From Sphingobacteriales bacterium (GTDB lineage: Bacteria > Bacteroidota > Bacteroidia > Chitinophagales > Chitinophagaceae), in contig JACQDV010000045.1 of NCBI GenBank assembly GCA_016200915.1, positions 1 through 64,000 on the forward strand: a stretch of DNA of 64,000 bases, read 5' to 3'. Below the pieces are notes generated by a model that was given only the letters and a program-made list of their open reading frames with translations, was not told the DNA's origin and made no database searches. The stretch's first letter is position 1; each line of letters opens with the position of its first letter. A program made the position numbers and the translations under genes. This document shows positions 8,416-17,016 of this stretch, piece after piece.

Positions 8416-8605
8416 ATAATGTTCCGTAGGAACATATCGTGGGTAGAAAATGTAAATAGAAAATGTAAATAGAAATGTTTTTCGTTCCATAGGAACGATT
8501 GGTATTGATGAATAGAATTATAGAACGTAAAAGAGTCCTGATGATAAATATCGGGATGCTGACCGAAACGTCAGCATGCGACGCAACAGAAGCTGAATAG
8601 CAGTT
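8416..8605. repeat. Composite intergenic repeat (GTTCC palindrome pair plus AACGTA element)
   Basis: Two palindromes, ATGTTCCGTAGGAACAT (8419-8435) and CGTTCCATAGGAACG (8483-8497), 63 nt centre to centre, joined by GTGGGTAGAAAATG sequence and followed by GATTGGTATTGATGAATAG. A second copy lies at 57455-57540. From 8522 an AACGTA(A/C)AAGAGT...GCGACGCAACAGAAG element follows, interrupted by a hairpin GCTGAC/GTCAGC (8558-8575); simpler copies are at 28573, 47736 and 57549. Confidence 0.6.
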
Positions 8606-8631
8606 CGTCAAGCTCACTACAAAAAAATAAA

Positions 8632-10305
8632 ATGAGCGAAAAGAATAATTTATCACCGATAGAAAAAATTAAAGTTGCCAGCAAGGGTTTGAGGGGAACT
8701 TTAAAAGAGAGCTTGTTAGATGAACACACCGGTGCCATCCGTGAACCGGATGAAGCATTGGTAAAGTTTCATGGAATGTACCAGCAGGATGACCGTGACA
8801 GAAGAGAAGAAAGAGAAACAAAGAAACTGGAGCGATTGTATTCTTTCATGATTCGTTTGCGTTTGCCCGGAGGTTTTTTAACACCAGAAAGATGGCTGGC
8901 GATACATCATGTGGCAGGTGAACATTCAACAGGAGTAATAAAAATTACAACCCGTCAAACGATTCAGTTGCATGGTATTTTAAAATCGCATGTAAAACCC
9001 ACTATCAAAGCATTCAATGATGTTTCGCTGGATAGTATTGCCGCTTGCGGAGATGTGAATCGTGTGGTTACCTGTAATGCTTTACCATCGCAATCACATT
9101 TGCATCCGCAGATACATGCGTATGCAGATAAGATAAGCCAGTTGTTGTTGCCTAAAACAAAAGCCTATTACGAAATATGGCTGGATGAAGAATTAGTAGC
9201 AGAGAAAGCGGATGAAACAGATGCGTTATACCGGGATCGTTATTTACCACGTAAATTCAAAATTGGTATTGCTATTCCTCCAAATAATGATGCAGATGTA
9301 CTGATAAATGATATTGGTTTGATTGCCATTGTTGAGAATAATGAATTAAAAGGTTTCAATATTGCGGTAGGTGGCGGGTTATCTTTTACACATGGTAACG
9401 AATCAACTTATCCAAGATTAGCAACAGTGATTGGATTTACAGATACGGAAGAAAAAACATTAAAGACGATTTATGAAATCGTAACTATACAGCGGGACTT
9501 CGGTAATCGTTCTGACAGAAAGCAAGCGAGGTTAAAATACACACTCGATAAAATGGGTGTGGAAGCGTTTAAGGCAGAATTGGATAAACGCACCGGCTTT
9601 AAACCGGAAGAACCAAAACCATTTGCCTTTTCGCAACGAAAAGATGAATATGGCTGGACTAAAAGTGCGGATGGTTTATGGCATTACACCGCATTTGTTG
9701 AAAATGGCCGTGTAACCGATGATGCAAATGCAGCTACTAAAACCGGTTTCTATGAAATTGCTAAAACGAGTAAGGCAAATTTTAGATTCACCTGTAATCA
9801 AAATGTGATTGTGGCAGATGTGATTGAAGAAGACAAAGCGGAGATAGATGCTTTATTAACGCAGTTCGGAATTAAACAATTTACAGGGAGTTCATCTGCT
9901 GTTAGATTAAATACGGTTGCTTGTGTTGCATTTAATACCTGTGGTTTGGCATTGGCAGAAGCACAGCGTTATTTGCCAACGCTTATTACTAAAATAGAAC
10001 CCATCTTAAATAAATACGGGTTGGGTGATGAAGATGTTATCATTCGTATGACGGGTTGCCCCAATGGATGTGGCAGAAGTACAGCTGCGGAGATTGGATT
10101 TATTGGAACCGCTTACGGATTGTATAACCTGCATATTGGTGGTGACCGGTTAGGATTGCGATTGAATAAAAAGTATAAAGAGAATTTAGACGAAGCAAAT
10201 ATTCTTTCCACCGTTGATGAGCTGTTTAAAGTATTTGCTGCAGAAAAAAATACCGGTGAAACCTTTGGGGATTTTTCTTACAGAAAATGGATTCAAAATA
10301 ACTAA
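8632..10305 (+). CDS. cysI: Assimilatory sulfite reductase hemoprotein
   Basis: Six-electron reduction of sulfite to sulfide using a coupled siroheme-[4Fe-4S] centre. 557 residues with two ferredoxin-like nitrite/sulfite reductase repeats (TTRQTIQLHGI near 105; RFTCNQN near 386). Cluster ligands are Cys431-x5-Cys437 (CVAFNTC) and Cys476-x3-Cys480 (CPNGC). Nitrite reductases of this family look similar, but the position after cysJ in a sulfate operon favours sulfite. Its stop overlaps the next ATG by 1 nt (TAATG). Confidence 0.92.
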   Translation: MSEKNNLSPIEKIKVASKGLRGTLKESLLDEHTGAIREPDEALVKFHGMYQQDDRDRREERETKKLERLYSFMIRLRLPGGFLTPERWLAIHHVAGEHSTGVIKITTRQTIQLHGILKSHVKPTIKAFNDVSLDSIAACGDVNRVVTCNALPSQSHLHPQIHAYADKISQLLLPKTKAYYEIWLDEELVAEKADETDALYRDRYLPRKFKIGIAIPPNNDADVLINDIGLIAIVENNELKGFNIAVGGGLSFTHGNESTYPRLATVIGFTDTEEKTLKTIYEIVTIQRDFGNRSDRKQARLKYTLDKMGVEAFKAELDKRTGFKPEEPKPFAFSQRKDEYGWTKSADGLWHYTAFVENGRVTDDANAATKTGFYEIAKTSKANFRFTCNQNVIVADVIEEDKAEIDALLTQFGIKQFTGSSSAVRLNTVACVAFNTCGLALAEAQRYLPTLITKIEPILNKYGLGDEDVIIRMTGCPNGCGRSTAAEIGFIGTAYGLYNLHIGGDRLGLRLNKKYKENLDEANILSTVDELFKVFAAEKNTGETFGDFSYRKWIQNN

Positions 10306-10985
10306 TGCGGAAAATTTTAATAATCATATTAGTTTTTTGTTTTGCTGTGGCTAAGGCACAGCAGCCCACCACTTCTGTTTGGTATGGCGTTAAAGTTCCG
10401 GTGAATATTAACACCAAATGGCAATTGGTTAGTGATGCCGGTTACAGAACCATTGAATTTTCCCCTTCGGCTTATCAATATTTTTTCAGAACCGGGTTTC
10501 GTTATTTTATCAATAGCTACTGGGGGCTTGGTTCAGGTATAGCCATTTTTGAAACAAGGACCACTTCTCAAAAATCAAATCCTGAATTCGGCAATGAATT
10601 TCGCTTATGGCAGGAATTAAGTTACCGGAAAAATTTTACGGAGAAACTTTTTATTCAAAACCAGTTTCGTACGGAAGAGCGTTTATATGCGGCTACCAAT
10701 AAAACGGCAGCTTATAATGCTTTACGATTAAGAAACCGGGTAGCTGTTACTAAAATGTTTAATAACCGCTGGGGTGTATTGCTTGCAAATGAATATATGC
10801 ATCAATATGACCGCTCCCGGTTTGCATTTAACCAGAACAGGCTTGCTGGTTCGGTGTTACTGAATTTAAATAAAACCACACAACTTTCCGGTGGATACAT
10901 GTGGTTGTTGCGGCCTGACTTATCGCAACATGTAGCATTAATTAATTTTCAAAAAACAATTTCGTTGCATGGGAAAAAGCAATGA
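10305..10985 (+). CDS. DUF2490 outer-membrane protein
   Basis: 226 residues. Signal peptide (MRKILIIILVFCFAVAKAQ), then alternating amphipathic strands typical of DUF2490 beta-barrels of Bacteroidota (QPTTSVWYGVKVPVNINTKW at the start, repeated YRK/FRTEERL strands). It is translationally coupled to cysI (1-nt overlap) and to the siroheme gene (17-nt overlap), so it is part of the cys operon. Role unknown; a porin-like channel for sulfur anions is possible but is inference only. Confidence 0.82.
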   Translation: MRKILIIILVFCFAVAKAQQPTTSVWYGVKVPVNINTKWQLVSDAGYRTIEFSPSAYQYFFRTGFRYFINSYWGLGSGIAIFETRTTSQKSNPEFGNEFRLWQELSYRKNFTEKLFIQNQFRTEERLYAATNKTAAYNALRLRNRVAVTKMFNNRWGVLLANEYMHQYDRSRFAFNQNRLAGSVLLNLNKTTQLSGGYMWLLRPDLSQHVALINFQKTISLHGKKQ

Positions 10986-11562
10986 CAATAAAAATAATCT
11001 ATACCCTGTTTTTTTAAAACTGGAAACACTGCATACGCTGCTGGTGGGTGGCGGTAACGTGGCATTGGAAAAATTACAATCGTTATTGGCTAACTCGCCA
11101 GCGGCTACCATTACAATTGTGGCGCCGTTAATACGGGAAGAGCTGAGAGAATTTATAAAAGACAATTCTGACATCAATATCACTGAACGAAAATTTGAAG
11201 CCAGTGACCTCGATGAAAAAGATTTGATAATAGTAGCTGTTGATGATAAAGAAGTGAGTAAAGAAATTAAGCGATTGGCAGGCGAAAGAAGGTTACTGGT
11301 AAATGTGGCAGATACTCCGGATCTCTGTGATTTTTATTTAGGCAGTATTGTACAAAAGGGCAATTTGAAAATTGCTGTTTCAACCAATGGCAAGTCACCT
11401 ACCATTGCCAAACGGGTTAAAGAAACATTGAATGATACCCTGCCGGAAGAAATAGATGAACTACTGAATAACATGCAGCAGATTCGTGATAAACTGGGTG
11501 GTGACTTTGCACAAAAAGTAAAAGAGCTGAATGAATTAACTAAACAACTGCTAACAAAATAA
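10969..11562 (+). CDS. Precorrin-2 dehydrogenase / siroheme synthase N-domain
   Basis: 197 residues matching the Met8p/CysG-N family: NAD-binding GGGNVALEKLQSLL (from about residue 26) and the family block ISTNGKSP-like AVSTNGKSPTIAKRVKE near 140. It should oxidise precorrin-2 to sirohydrochlorin and may insert iron. With cobA it completes siroheme synthesis for CysI as two separate proteins rather than one fused CysG. It overlaps the DUF2490 gene by 17 nt and is followed by the TSUP gene after 3 nt. Confidence 0.9.
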   Translation: MGKSNDNKNNLYPVFLKLETLHTLLVGGGNVALEKLQSLLANSPAATITIVAPLIREELREFIKDNSDINITERKFEASDLDEKDLIIVAVDDKEVSKEIKRLAGERRLLVNVADTPDLCDFYLGSIVQKGNLKIAVSTNGKSPTIAKRVKETLNDTLPEEIDELLNNMQQIRDKLGGDFAQKVKELNELTKQLLTK

Positions 11563-11565
11563 TTT

Positions 11566-12561
11566 ATGATAACAACAGAGGTAATAACAAAAAAGGCGGA
11601 AGTGAGTACGGAAGCAGAAGATGTGATTGAAGGGATAACCCACTCACATGAAGTAGTATCGGCGGAAGCGGAGATAAAATCTGTGTGGAGAAAGGTATTT
11701 AATAAATATGCAGTGGCTGTTACTATTCTGGCTATCACCAGTTTGCTCCTGTATTTATTTCTAACAGCGGAAGAGTTAGCCAATTTGCAGGTGTTTCTTC
11801 ATAAAGATAATTATCTTTTTTACTGGATGCTGCTGGCAGGCTTTCTCGCCGAAATAGTTGCAGGTTCAATGGGTATGGGTTATGGTGTAATGTGTACTAC
11901 TGTGTTGTTGATATTAAATGTACCACCGCCTATCATCAGTGCCAGTATTCATTCGGCCGAATCATTTACATCAGCTGCAGGTAGTATCAGTCACTGGCAA
12001 TTAGGTAATGTAAACAAGAAATTAGTTAAGTCGCTGGCTATACCTGCCGTTATTGGTGCTGTTATTGGTGCTGTTTTGCTCACTTTTGTTGGAGAGCATT
12101 ATGCCAAAATAACCAAGCCGTTTATTGCTTTATATACCATGTATCTTGGCTTTCGCATTTTACAAAATGCTTTTAAGGATAAAACAAAAGCCATAGAAAA
12201 GAAACACACTAATATAACTGGGCTTGGATTGGTTGGTGGGTTTATTGATTCATTTGGTGGGGGAGGCTGGGGCCCATTGGTTACAGGAACCTTTATTAAA
12301 AATGGTCATACACCACGTTATGTTATCGGTAGCTCTACTGTGGCGAAATTTATTTTAACGGTTGCCAGTGCCATTACATTTATATTCACTGTAGGCATTC
12401 ATCACTGGAATATTGTTGCCGGCTTGCTGATTGGTGGTATCGTTACTGCACCATTCTCTGCCATGCTTACTTCTAAACTCCCGGTGAAGAAAATGTTTGT
12501 GGTAGTAGGTGTAGTGGTTATCATCATGAGTTTAATTACGATTGTAAGGGCAATTCTTTGA
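11566..12561 (+). CDS. TSUP-family (TauE/SafE) anion transporter
   Basis: 331 residues with about eight hydrophobic helices after a polar N-terminus of some 45 residues. The family hallmarks are LAGFLAEIVAGSMGMGYGV near 90 and the repeated GGFIDSFGGGGWGPLVTG near 225. TSUP proteins move sulfite, sulfonates or other sulfur anions; as last gene of the cys operon this one may import sulfate or expel excess sulfite or sulfide. Direction cannot be read from sequence. Inner membrane. Confidence 0.87.
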   Translation: MITTEVITKKAEVSTEAEDVIEGITHSHEVVSAEAEIKSVWRKVFNKYAVAVTILAITSLLLYLFLTAEELANLQVFLHKDNYLFYWMLLAGFLAEIVAGSMGMGYGVMCTTVLLILNVPPPIISASIHSAESFTSAAGSISHWQLGNVNKKLVKSLAIPAVIGAVIGAVLLTFVGEHYAKITKPFIALYTMYLGFRILQNAFKDKTKAIEKKHTNITGLGLVGGFIDSFGGGGWGPLVTGTFIKNGHTPRYVIGSSTVAKFILTVASAITFIFTVGIHHWNIVAGLLIGGIVTAPFSAMLTSKLPVKKMFVVVGVVVIIMSLITIVRAIL

Positions 12562-12572
12562 AATGCACCCAA

Positions 12573-12615
12573 CTGATATAAATCAGCCATCTTAATAGAG
12601 CATTTCTTACCTTTC
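12573..12615 (+). promoter_or_regulatory. FNR-like palindrome and -7 box before the Crp/Fnr gene
   Basis: CTGAT-ATAA-ATCAG at 12573-12586 resembles an FNR half-site pair (TGAT-N4-ATCA). A near-consensus -7 box TACCTTTC at 12608-12615 lies 4 nt before the ATG. Distance from palindrome centre to box is 28.5 nt, close to the 29.5 nt found at the two downstream operators. Suggests autoregulation. Confidence 0.45.
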
Positions 12616-12619
12616 CGCC

Positions 12620-13258
12620 ATGAACCTCGATTTAAGAACTGCTTTTCCCAACTTTGAGAATAAGTTAATTGAAAACCTTGAAGACAAGGCTGAGATAAAA
12701 GTATTTGAACCAGGCGAAATATTAATGAAAACCGGACAATACTTTAAATCAATTTTACTGATTGTAGATGGACTAATAAAAGTATATCGTGAAGATGAGG
12801 AAGGACATGAATACTTCATCTATTATTTACAGCCTGGGCAGGCCTGCGCATTATCAATGATGAGTGCAACCCGGCAGGAAAAAAGTGAAGTGCTGGGAAA
12901 AGTGGTTAACAGAACAACGGTCATTGCCATTCCGCTGGAGTATATGGACCAGTGGATGCATGATTATAAAAGCTGGTACAATTTTGTTTTAGAAACTTAC
13001 CGCAAACGTTTTGAAGAATTACTCATCACACTCGACCATACAGCCTTCCGTAATATGGATGAAAAACTCATCTTCTATCTGAAAAGAGAGCAACTCATTC
13101 ATCATACCAGCATACTCACCATAAATAATACAGAAGTAGCACAGGAACTCAATTCTTCCCGTGAGGTGATTTCAAGATTAATGAAAAAATTAGCCGAAAG
13201 AGGTATGATTAAGCAGCTCAAAAACCAGTTAATCGAAATTGTCAATCTCGATTATTAA
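12620..13258 (+). CDS. Crp/Fnr-family transcriptional regulator
   Basis: 212 residues: cyclic-nucleotide-binding-like barrel (about 20-130, FEPGEILMKTGQYF...LIVDGLIKVYRED), long dimer helix (about 130-150), and a winged HTH whose recognition region is NNTEVAQELNSSREVISRLMKKL (173-195). There is no N-terminal cysteine cluster as in oxygen-sensing FNR. One cysteine (in QACALSMMS) sits inside the barrel. In Bacteroidota such regulators respond to redox or nitrogen/sulfur stress. The recognition segment (SSREVISR) fits the usual GTGA half-site contact, and GTGA-N6-TCAC sites precede the next two transcription units. Confidence 0.9.
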   Translation: MNLDLRTAFPNFENKLIENLEDKAEIKVFEPGEILMKTGQYFKSILLIVDGLIKVYREDEEGHEYFIYYLQPGQACALSMMSATRQEKSEVLGKVVNRTTVIAIPLEYMDQWMHDYKSWYNFVLETYRKRFEELLITLDHTAFRNMDEKLIFYLKREQLIHHTSILTINNTEVAQELNSSREVISRLMKKLAERGMIKQLKNQLIEIVNLDY

Positions 13259-13344
13259 AAATTTAAAAAACAACTGAGTTTTATCATTCTCTTTCCTGTT
13301 TCTCCTCAACAGCCGTTATGAACTTGCTCAAGTTCCCTGTTTTC

Positions 13345-13388
13345 GTGATATAGGTCACGCAGTCCTCCTGTATTCGTTTGGACTTTTG
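13345..13388 (+). promoter_or_regulatory. Crp/Fnr operator with -7 box upstream of osmC-sqr unit
   Basis: GTGATATAGGTCAC at 13345-13358 (arms extended to CGTGA/TCACG) and GACTTTTG at 13381-13388 (one mismatch from TAnnTTTG). The palindrome centre lies 29.5 nt before the first base of the box, placing the site near -42, the class II activator position. The identical geometry recurs at 17606-17649. Confidence 0.65.
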
Positions 13389-13424
13389 TGTTGTAAAAAC
13401 AATCATCACACTTAAACGAATATT

Positions 13425-13862
13425 ATGGAAACCGTACATCACTACGAGGTTAAAGTTAACTGGGAAGCAGAACGCAAAGGTTTAATGACTTCTCCGGTAT
13501 TAAACGAAAATATTGAAGTTGCCACTCCTCCCGAATTTCCAAAAGGTATTCCCGGAATCTGGTCTCCCGAACATTTATTGGTTGCTGCTGTCAACAGTTG
13601 TTTAATGACAACTTTCCTGGCCATAGCCGAAAATTCAAAATTTGACTTTGCCAATTTTGAAAGCAACGCCGATGGTAAGCTGGAGAAAGTGGATGGTAAG
13701 TTTATGATTAGTGAGATTGAATTAAAACCAATTGTAACGATATATAAAGAAGAAGACAGGGAAAAAGCATTACGCATTTTAGATAAATCGGAAGCTGCCT
13801 GCCTTATCTCCAATTCTGTAAAATCAACAATCATTTTTAAACCAGCAATAAAATCAGCATGA
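13425..13862 (+). CDS. OsmC-family peroxide/persulfide-handling protein
   Basis: 145 residues, normal for OsmC/Ohr. Two redox cysteines of the family are visible: Cys59 in LVAAVNSCLMTTF and Cys126 in KSEAACLISNS. OsmC-type proteins reduce organic peroxides and can act on persulfides. First gene after the Crp/Fnr operator and co-directional with the SQR and sulfur-relay genes, which makes a role in sulfur-redox stress likely (inference). Confidence 0.85.
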   Translation: METVHHYEVKVNWEAERKGLMTSPVLNENIEVATPPEFPKGIPGIWSPEHLLVAAVNSCLMTTFLAIAENSKFDFANFESNADGKLEKVDGKFMISEIELKPIVTIYKEEDREKALRILDKSEAACLISNSVKSTIIFKPAIKSA

Positions 13863-13898
13863 AAGGAGTAGCCAATTTTATTCACCCAAAAATTTTAT

Positions 13899-14456
13899 AT
13901 GAGAAAGTTATTCTTTCTGACAGTGCTCGTTTTATTGAGCACATCAGTAACCCGTTCACAAAACGGAACCAGGCTAATCGGATTTGATGCATTAACAACA
14001 GGTCGTGGTGGAACTTCCACCGGCTATTTCGACAATCCTTCTCTTATTATGAACAACCCCGCAGGTCTTTCTTTTTTAAAATCTTCGCAGGCCGATCTCA
14101 GTTTTTCTTTAATGGCACCAAGAGTGCATTTTCAAAACGATATCAATAATACATACGGAAAAAACAATCTTTTTCCTTTGGGTTGCATCAGCTATGCACA
14201 TAAAGGTAAAAATAAAATTAGTTGGGGTGCCGGAGTGTTTACACAGGGAGGTATGGGTGCAGATTTTAATCATTATTTATACAGAGATGAAAATGGCGCT
14301 TATGTAAAACAGCCTTATCACTCCAAGTTTGCGGTAATGCAGGGTGGTGGCTCACTGGCATATCAATTAACTAAACAATTATCTGTTGGCATTACTGCTG
14401 ATTTGATTTATGGGCAAGTTGAATTCCAAATGCCAATGGCTATGCACCAGCTTTGA
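13899..14456 (+). CDS. FadL/OmpP1-type porin, N-terminal part (frameshifted)
   Basis: Signal peptide (MRKLFFLTVLVLLSTSVTRSQ) then the FadL/TodX opening: GFDALTTGRGGTSTGYFDNPSLIMNNPAGL, the N-terminal hatch motif. The frame ends MPMAMHQL-stop. Inserting one G after ATG in the GGCTATGCACC stretch near 14443 restores MAMAPALMKGV and joins the next frame, so this and the following CDS are one gene of about 500 residues. FadL-type barrels import hydrophobic molecules; those near sulfide-quinone reductase may pass hydrophobic sulfur compounds or quinone-linked substrates. Confidence 0.8.
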   Translation: MRKLFFLTVLVLLSTSVTRSQNGTRLIGFDALTTGRGGTSTGYFDNPSLIMNNPAGLSFLKSSQADLSFSLMAPRVHFQNDINNTYGKNNLFPLGCISYAHKGKNKISWGAGVFTQGGMGADFNHYLYRDENGAYVKQPYHSKFAVMQGGGSLAYQLTKQLSVGITADLIYGQVEFQMPMAMHQL

Positions 14457-15406
14457 TGAAAGGAGTAATCAATCCTCGAGTAATCAATCCTCAAACCGGG
14501 ATGACATTTGGCGATTTGTTCAGTGCTCCGGCAGAAATGGGCGGATTAAACTATAGCGAAGTTGTTGCCTCTGCAAATATGCAAAGCTTAAAAGCATTTG
14601 GTTTAAATGGAAAGATTGGTGTGGCCTATAAACCTACTGATAAACTTTCAATTGGAATTGACTACAGCAATCCTGTTAATCTTAATTATAAAAATGGAAC
14701 AGCTAATATGGATATGACTTATCAGATGAACAATGGATTTGGTAAAGTAGTAACCATGTTAATGCAGGCAGAACCCGAAATGACTCAACAGGAAGCAGTG
14801 CAACAAGCTATGCAAATGTTTAGTGGTATGGGTATTGATTTAACCAAAGGAGCAGCAGATAAATATGATGCCCAGGCAAAATTTGGGTTGCCACAATCAC
14901 TCGCTTTTGGCTTGTCTTACGCAGCCACAAAAAAATTAAGAGTTGCTATAGATGGAGAATGGATTAACTGGGAAAAAGCATTTGACCAAATGGATATCAC
15001 ACTCGCTGGAGGAACTAATCCAAACATCAATAAAATGATGGGTACAGAAGGAACGATTGCAATGCCATTCCCTATGTACTGGAAAAATACCATGGTTATC
15101 CGTACAGGTGCAGAGTATGATGCTACTAAAAAGTTAACACTGAGAGCCGGTTATGTATATGGTGATAATCCCGTACCATCTAACACTATATTCCCGGTAT
15201 TCCCCGCTGTTGTAAAACACCACATTACTGCCGGAGCTTCAGTTAAAGTAGCCAAAGCATGGATGATAAATGCAGCGTATGAATATGCATTCCGCAATAA
15301 TCAAAAAGCAACAACAGTCAGCTATATTGGTAAAGAATATAATAGCAGCACATCAGGATTAGCAAACAACATATTTCATGTATCAGTATCCTGGTTATTA
15401 AAATAA
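14453..15406 (+). CDS. FadL/OmpP1-type porin, C-terminal part (frameshifted)
   Basis: Continuation of the upstream porin in the -1 frame, overlapping it by 4 nt. 317 residues of amphipathic strands with the family's LSIGIDYSNPVNL, LAFGLSYAATKKLRVAIDGEW and ITAGASVKVAKAWMINAAYEYAF segments, ending in an outer-membrane C-terminal strand (IFHVSVSWLLK). Cannot be exported alone, since it has no signal peptide. Either the gene is a young pseudogene or one base is missing from the assembly. Confidence 0.8.
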   Translation: MMKGVINPRVINPQTGMTFGDLFSAPAEMGGLNYSEVVASANMQSLKAFGLNGKIGVAYKPTDKLSIGIDYSNPVNLNYKNGTANMDMTYQMNNGFGKVVTMLMQAEPEMTQQEAVQQAMQMFSGMGIDLTKGAADKYDAQAKFGLPQSLAFGLSYAATKKLRVAIDGEWINWEKAFDQMDITLAGGTNPNINKMMGTEGTIAMPFPMYWKNTMVIRTGAEYDATKKLTLRAGYVYGDNPVPSNTIFPVFPAVVKHHITAGASVKVAKAWMINAAYEYAFRNNQKATTVSYIGKEYNSSTSGLANNIFHVSVSWLLK

Positions 15407-15429
15407 CAACAACTAAAAACTTAAATTAT

Positions 15430-16662
15430 ATGAAACGCCTGGTAATATTAGGAGCAGGAACAGCCGGAACAATGATGGCAAATCATCTGAGTCATGAACT
15501 GGATAAAGAAGAATGTGAGATAGATATCATTGATGAAAGAGAAGAACACTACTATCAGCCCGGTTATTTATTTCTTCCTTTTGACATTTATGAACCGGAA
15601 GATATTGTGAAATCCATCCGTGAATTTATTCCTAAAGGAGTAAGACTGCTCAACGACAAAATTGAAAAGGTAGATGCAGAAAAGAATTTAGTGCTGATGG
15701 AAAATGGCGACCGTTTGCATTATGATATACTCATCATTGCTACCGGTGCTAAAATTGCTCCTGAAGAAGTGGAAGGAATGAAAGGGGATGAATGGCATCG
15801 TTCTGTATTTGATTTCTACACCTTTGAAGGTGCTCTTACGCTGCGTAATAAACTGCGTGAATGGGAAGGTGGCAAATTAGTAGTACATATTACTGAGATG
15901 CCGATTAAATGCCCGGTTGCACCGTTAGAGTTTTCTTTCCTTGCTGATTCTTATTTCAAAAACAAGAAGATGCGTGACAAAGTGGAAATTACTTATGTAA
16001 CTCCATTGAGTGGTGCCTTCACTAAACCCAAAGCAACCGCTGCATTAGACCACCTGCTGCAGGAAAAGAATATAAAAGTAGAAACTGATTTTGCTATTGC
16101 AGAAGTGGATAATGAAAACAAAAAAATCATTGACTACGGCGGAAAAGAAATTGAGTTTGATTTATTAGTTACTGTGCCTACTAATAAAGGTGATGAACTG
16201 ATGGAGCGTTCCGGTTTGGGTGATGAGCTGAATTATGTACCCACTAATAAAGCCACATTGCAATCTCAGAAATATCAAAACATTTTTGTGATTGGTGATG
16301 CCAGTAATATTCCTGCCTCTAAAGCAGGTTCAGTTGCTCACTTCGAAGCAGAGATCCTTACTGAAAATATTCTTCGTTATATCAAAGGAGAACCTTTGAA
16401 AGAAGAATTTGATGGTCACGCCAACTGTTTTGTAGAAACCGGTAATGGCAAAGCATTATTGATTGATTTTAACTATACACACGAACCGGTTGAAGGTGAA
16501 TTTCCATTCCCTGGTGTTGGTCCGCTCCGCTTATTAAAAGAAAGCAGGATGAACCATATGGGTAAACTGGCTTTTCGCTGGATATACTGGAATGTGTTAT
16601 TAAAAGGAACACATATACCGTTTGTTTCTGCCACCATGCAGGAATCGGGTAAACATTTTTGA
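15430..16662 (+). CDS. Sulfide:quinone oxidoreductase-like flavoprotein
   Basis: 410 residues. FAD-binding ILGAGTAGTMMANHL at the N-terminus (GxGxxG), ATGAKI near 105, and the second FAD motif IFVIGDASNIPASKAGS at 285-301. The two cysteines expected for the SQR disulfide are present: Cys161 (IKCPVAPLEF) and Cys333 (ANCFVETGNG). It should oxidise sulfide or persulfide and pass electrons to menaquinone at the membrane surface. Neighbouring DsrC/TusE- and DsrE-like genes support a sulfur substrate. The C-terminal RWIYWNVLLKG amphipathic segment fits membrane attachment. Confidence 0.85.
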   Translation: MKRLVILGAGTAGTMMANHLSHELDKEECEIDIIDEREEHYYQPGYLFLPFDIYEPEDIVKSIREFIPKGVRLLNDKIEKVDAEKNLVLMENGDRLHYDILIIATGAKIAPEEVEGMKGDEWHRSVFDFYTFEGALTLRNKLREWEGGKLVVHITEMPIKCPVAPLEFSFLADSYFKNKKMRDKVEITYVTPLSGAFTKPKATAALDHLLQEKNIKVETDFAIAEVDNENKKIIDYGGKEIEFDLLVTVPTNKGDELMERSGLGDELNYVPTNKATLQSQKYQNIFVIGDASNIPASKAGSVAHFEAEILTENILRYIKGEPLKEEFDGHANCFVETGNGKALLIDFNYTHEPVEGEFPFPGVGPLRLLKESRMNHMGKLAFRWIYWNVLLKGTHIPFVSATMQESGKHF

Positions 16663-16683
16663 TTAACAACTTAAAACTATTTT

Positions 16684-16992
16684 ATGGAAAAGATTATTAT
16701 GGGTAAACCCATCGAAGTAAATGAAGAAGGTTACATGACCAACTTCTCACAATGGAACAAAGAAATTGGTGAAGAACTGGCTAAGGAAGCACATATTCCG
16801 CTTTCATCCCGTCACTGGCAGGTAATAAATTATATACAGGATGAATATAAAAAAGAAGTGCCGCTCAGCATTCGTAAGATTGGTAAGAGTGGCGTGGTGG
16901 ATATAAAAGAGTTCTATTCACTGTTTCCCAATGCTCCTTTAAAAACAGCTACCAAAATTGCAGGCATTCCTAAACCTGCCAGCTGTATTTAA
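16684..16992 (+). CDS. TusE/DsrC-family sulfur carrier, single-cysteine form
   Basis: 102 residues, full family length. The fold motifs LSSRHWQVINYIQDEY (about 40-55) and the C-terminal arm KIAGIPKPASCI are clear. The penultimate Cys101 (the sulfur-carrying CysA) is present, but the position 11 residues earlier that is CysB in true DsrC is Thr90. It can therefore carry a persulfide but not form the intramolecular disulfide of dissimilatory DsrC. It lies between SQR and DsrE, so it is a likely acceptor of sulfur from one of them. Confidence 0.9.
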   Translation: MEKIIMGKPIEVNEEGYMTNFSQWNKEIGEELAKEAHIPLSSRHWQVINYIQDEYKKEVPLSIRKIGKSGVVDIKEFYSLFPNAPLKTATKIAGIPKPASCI

Positions 16993-17016
16993 TTATTCAC
17001 ACAAAAAATTAAAATT

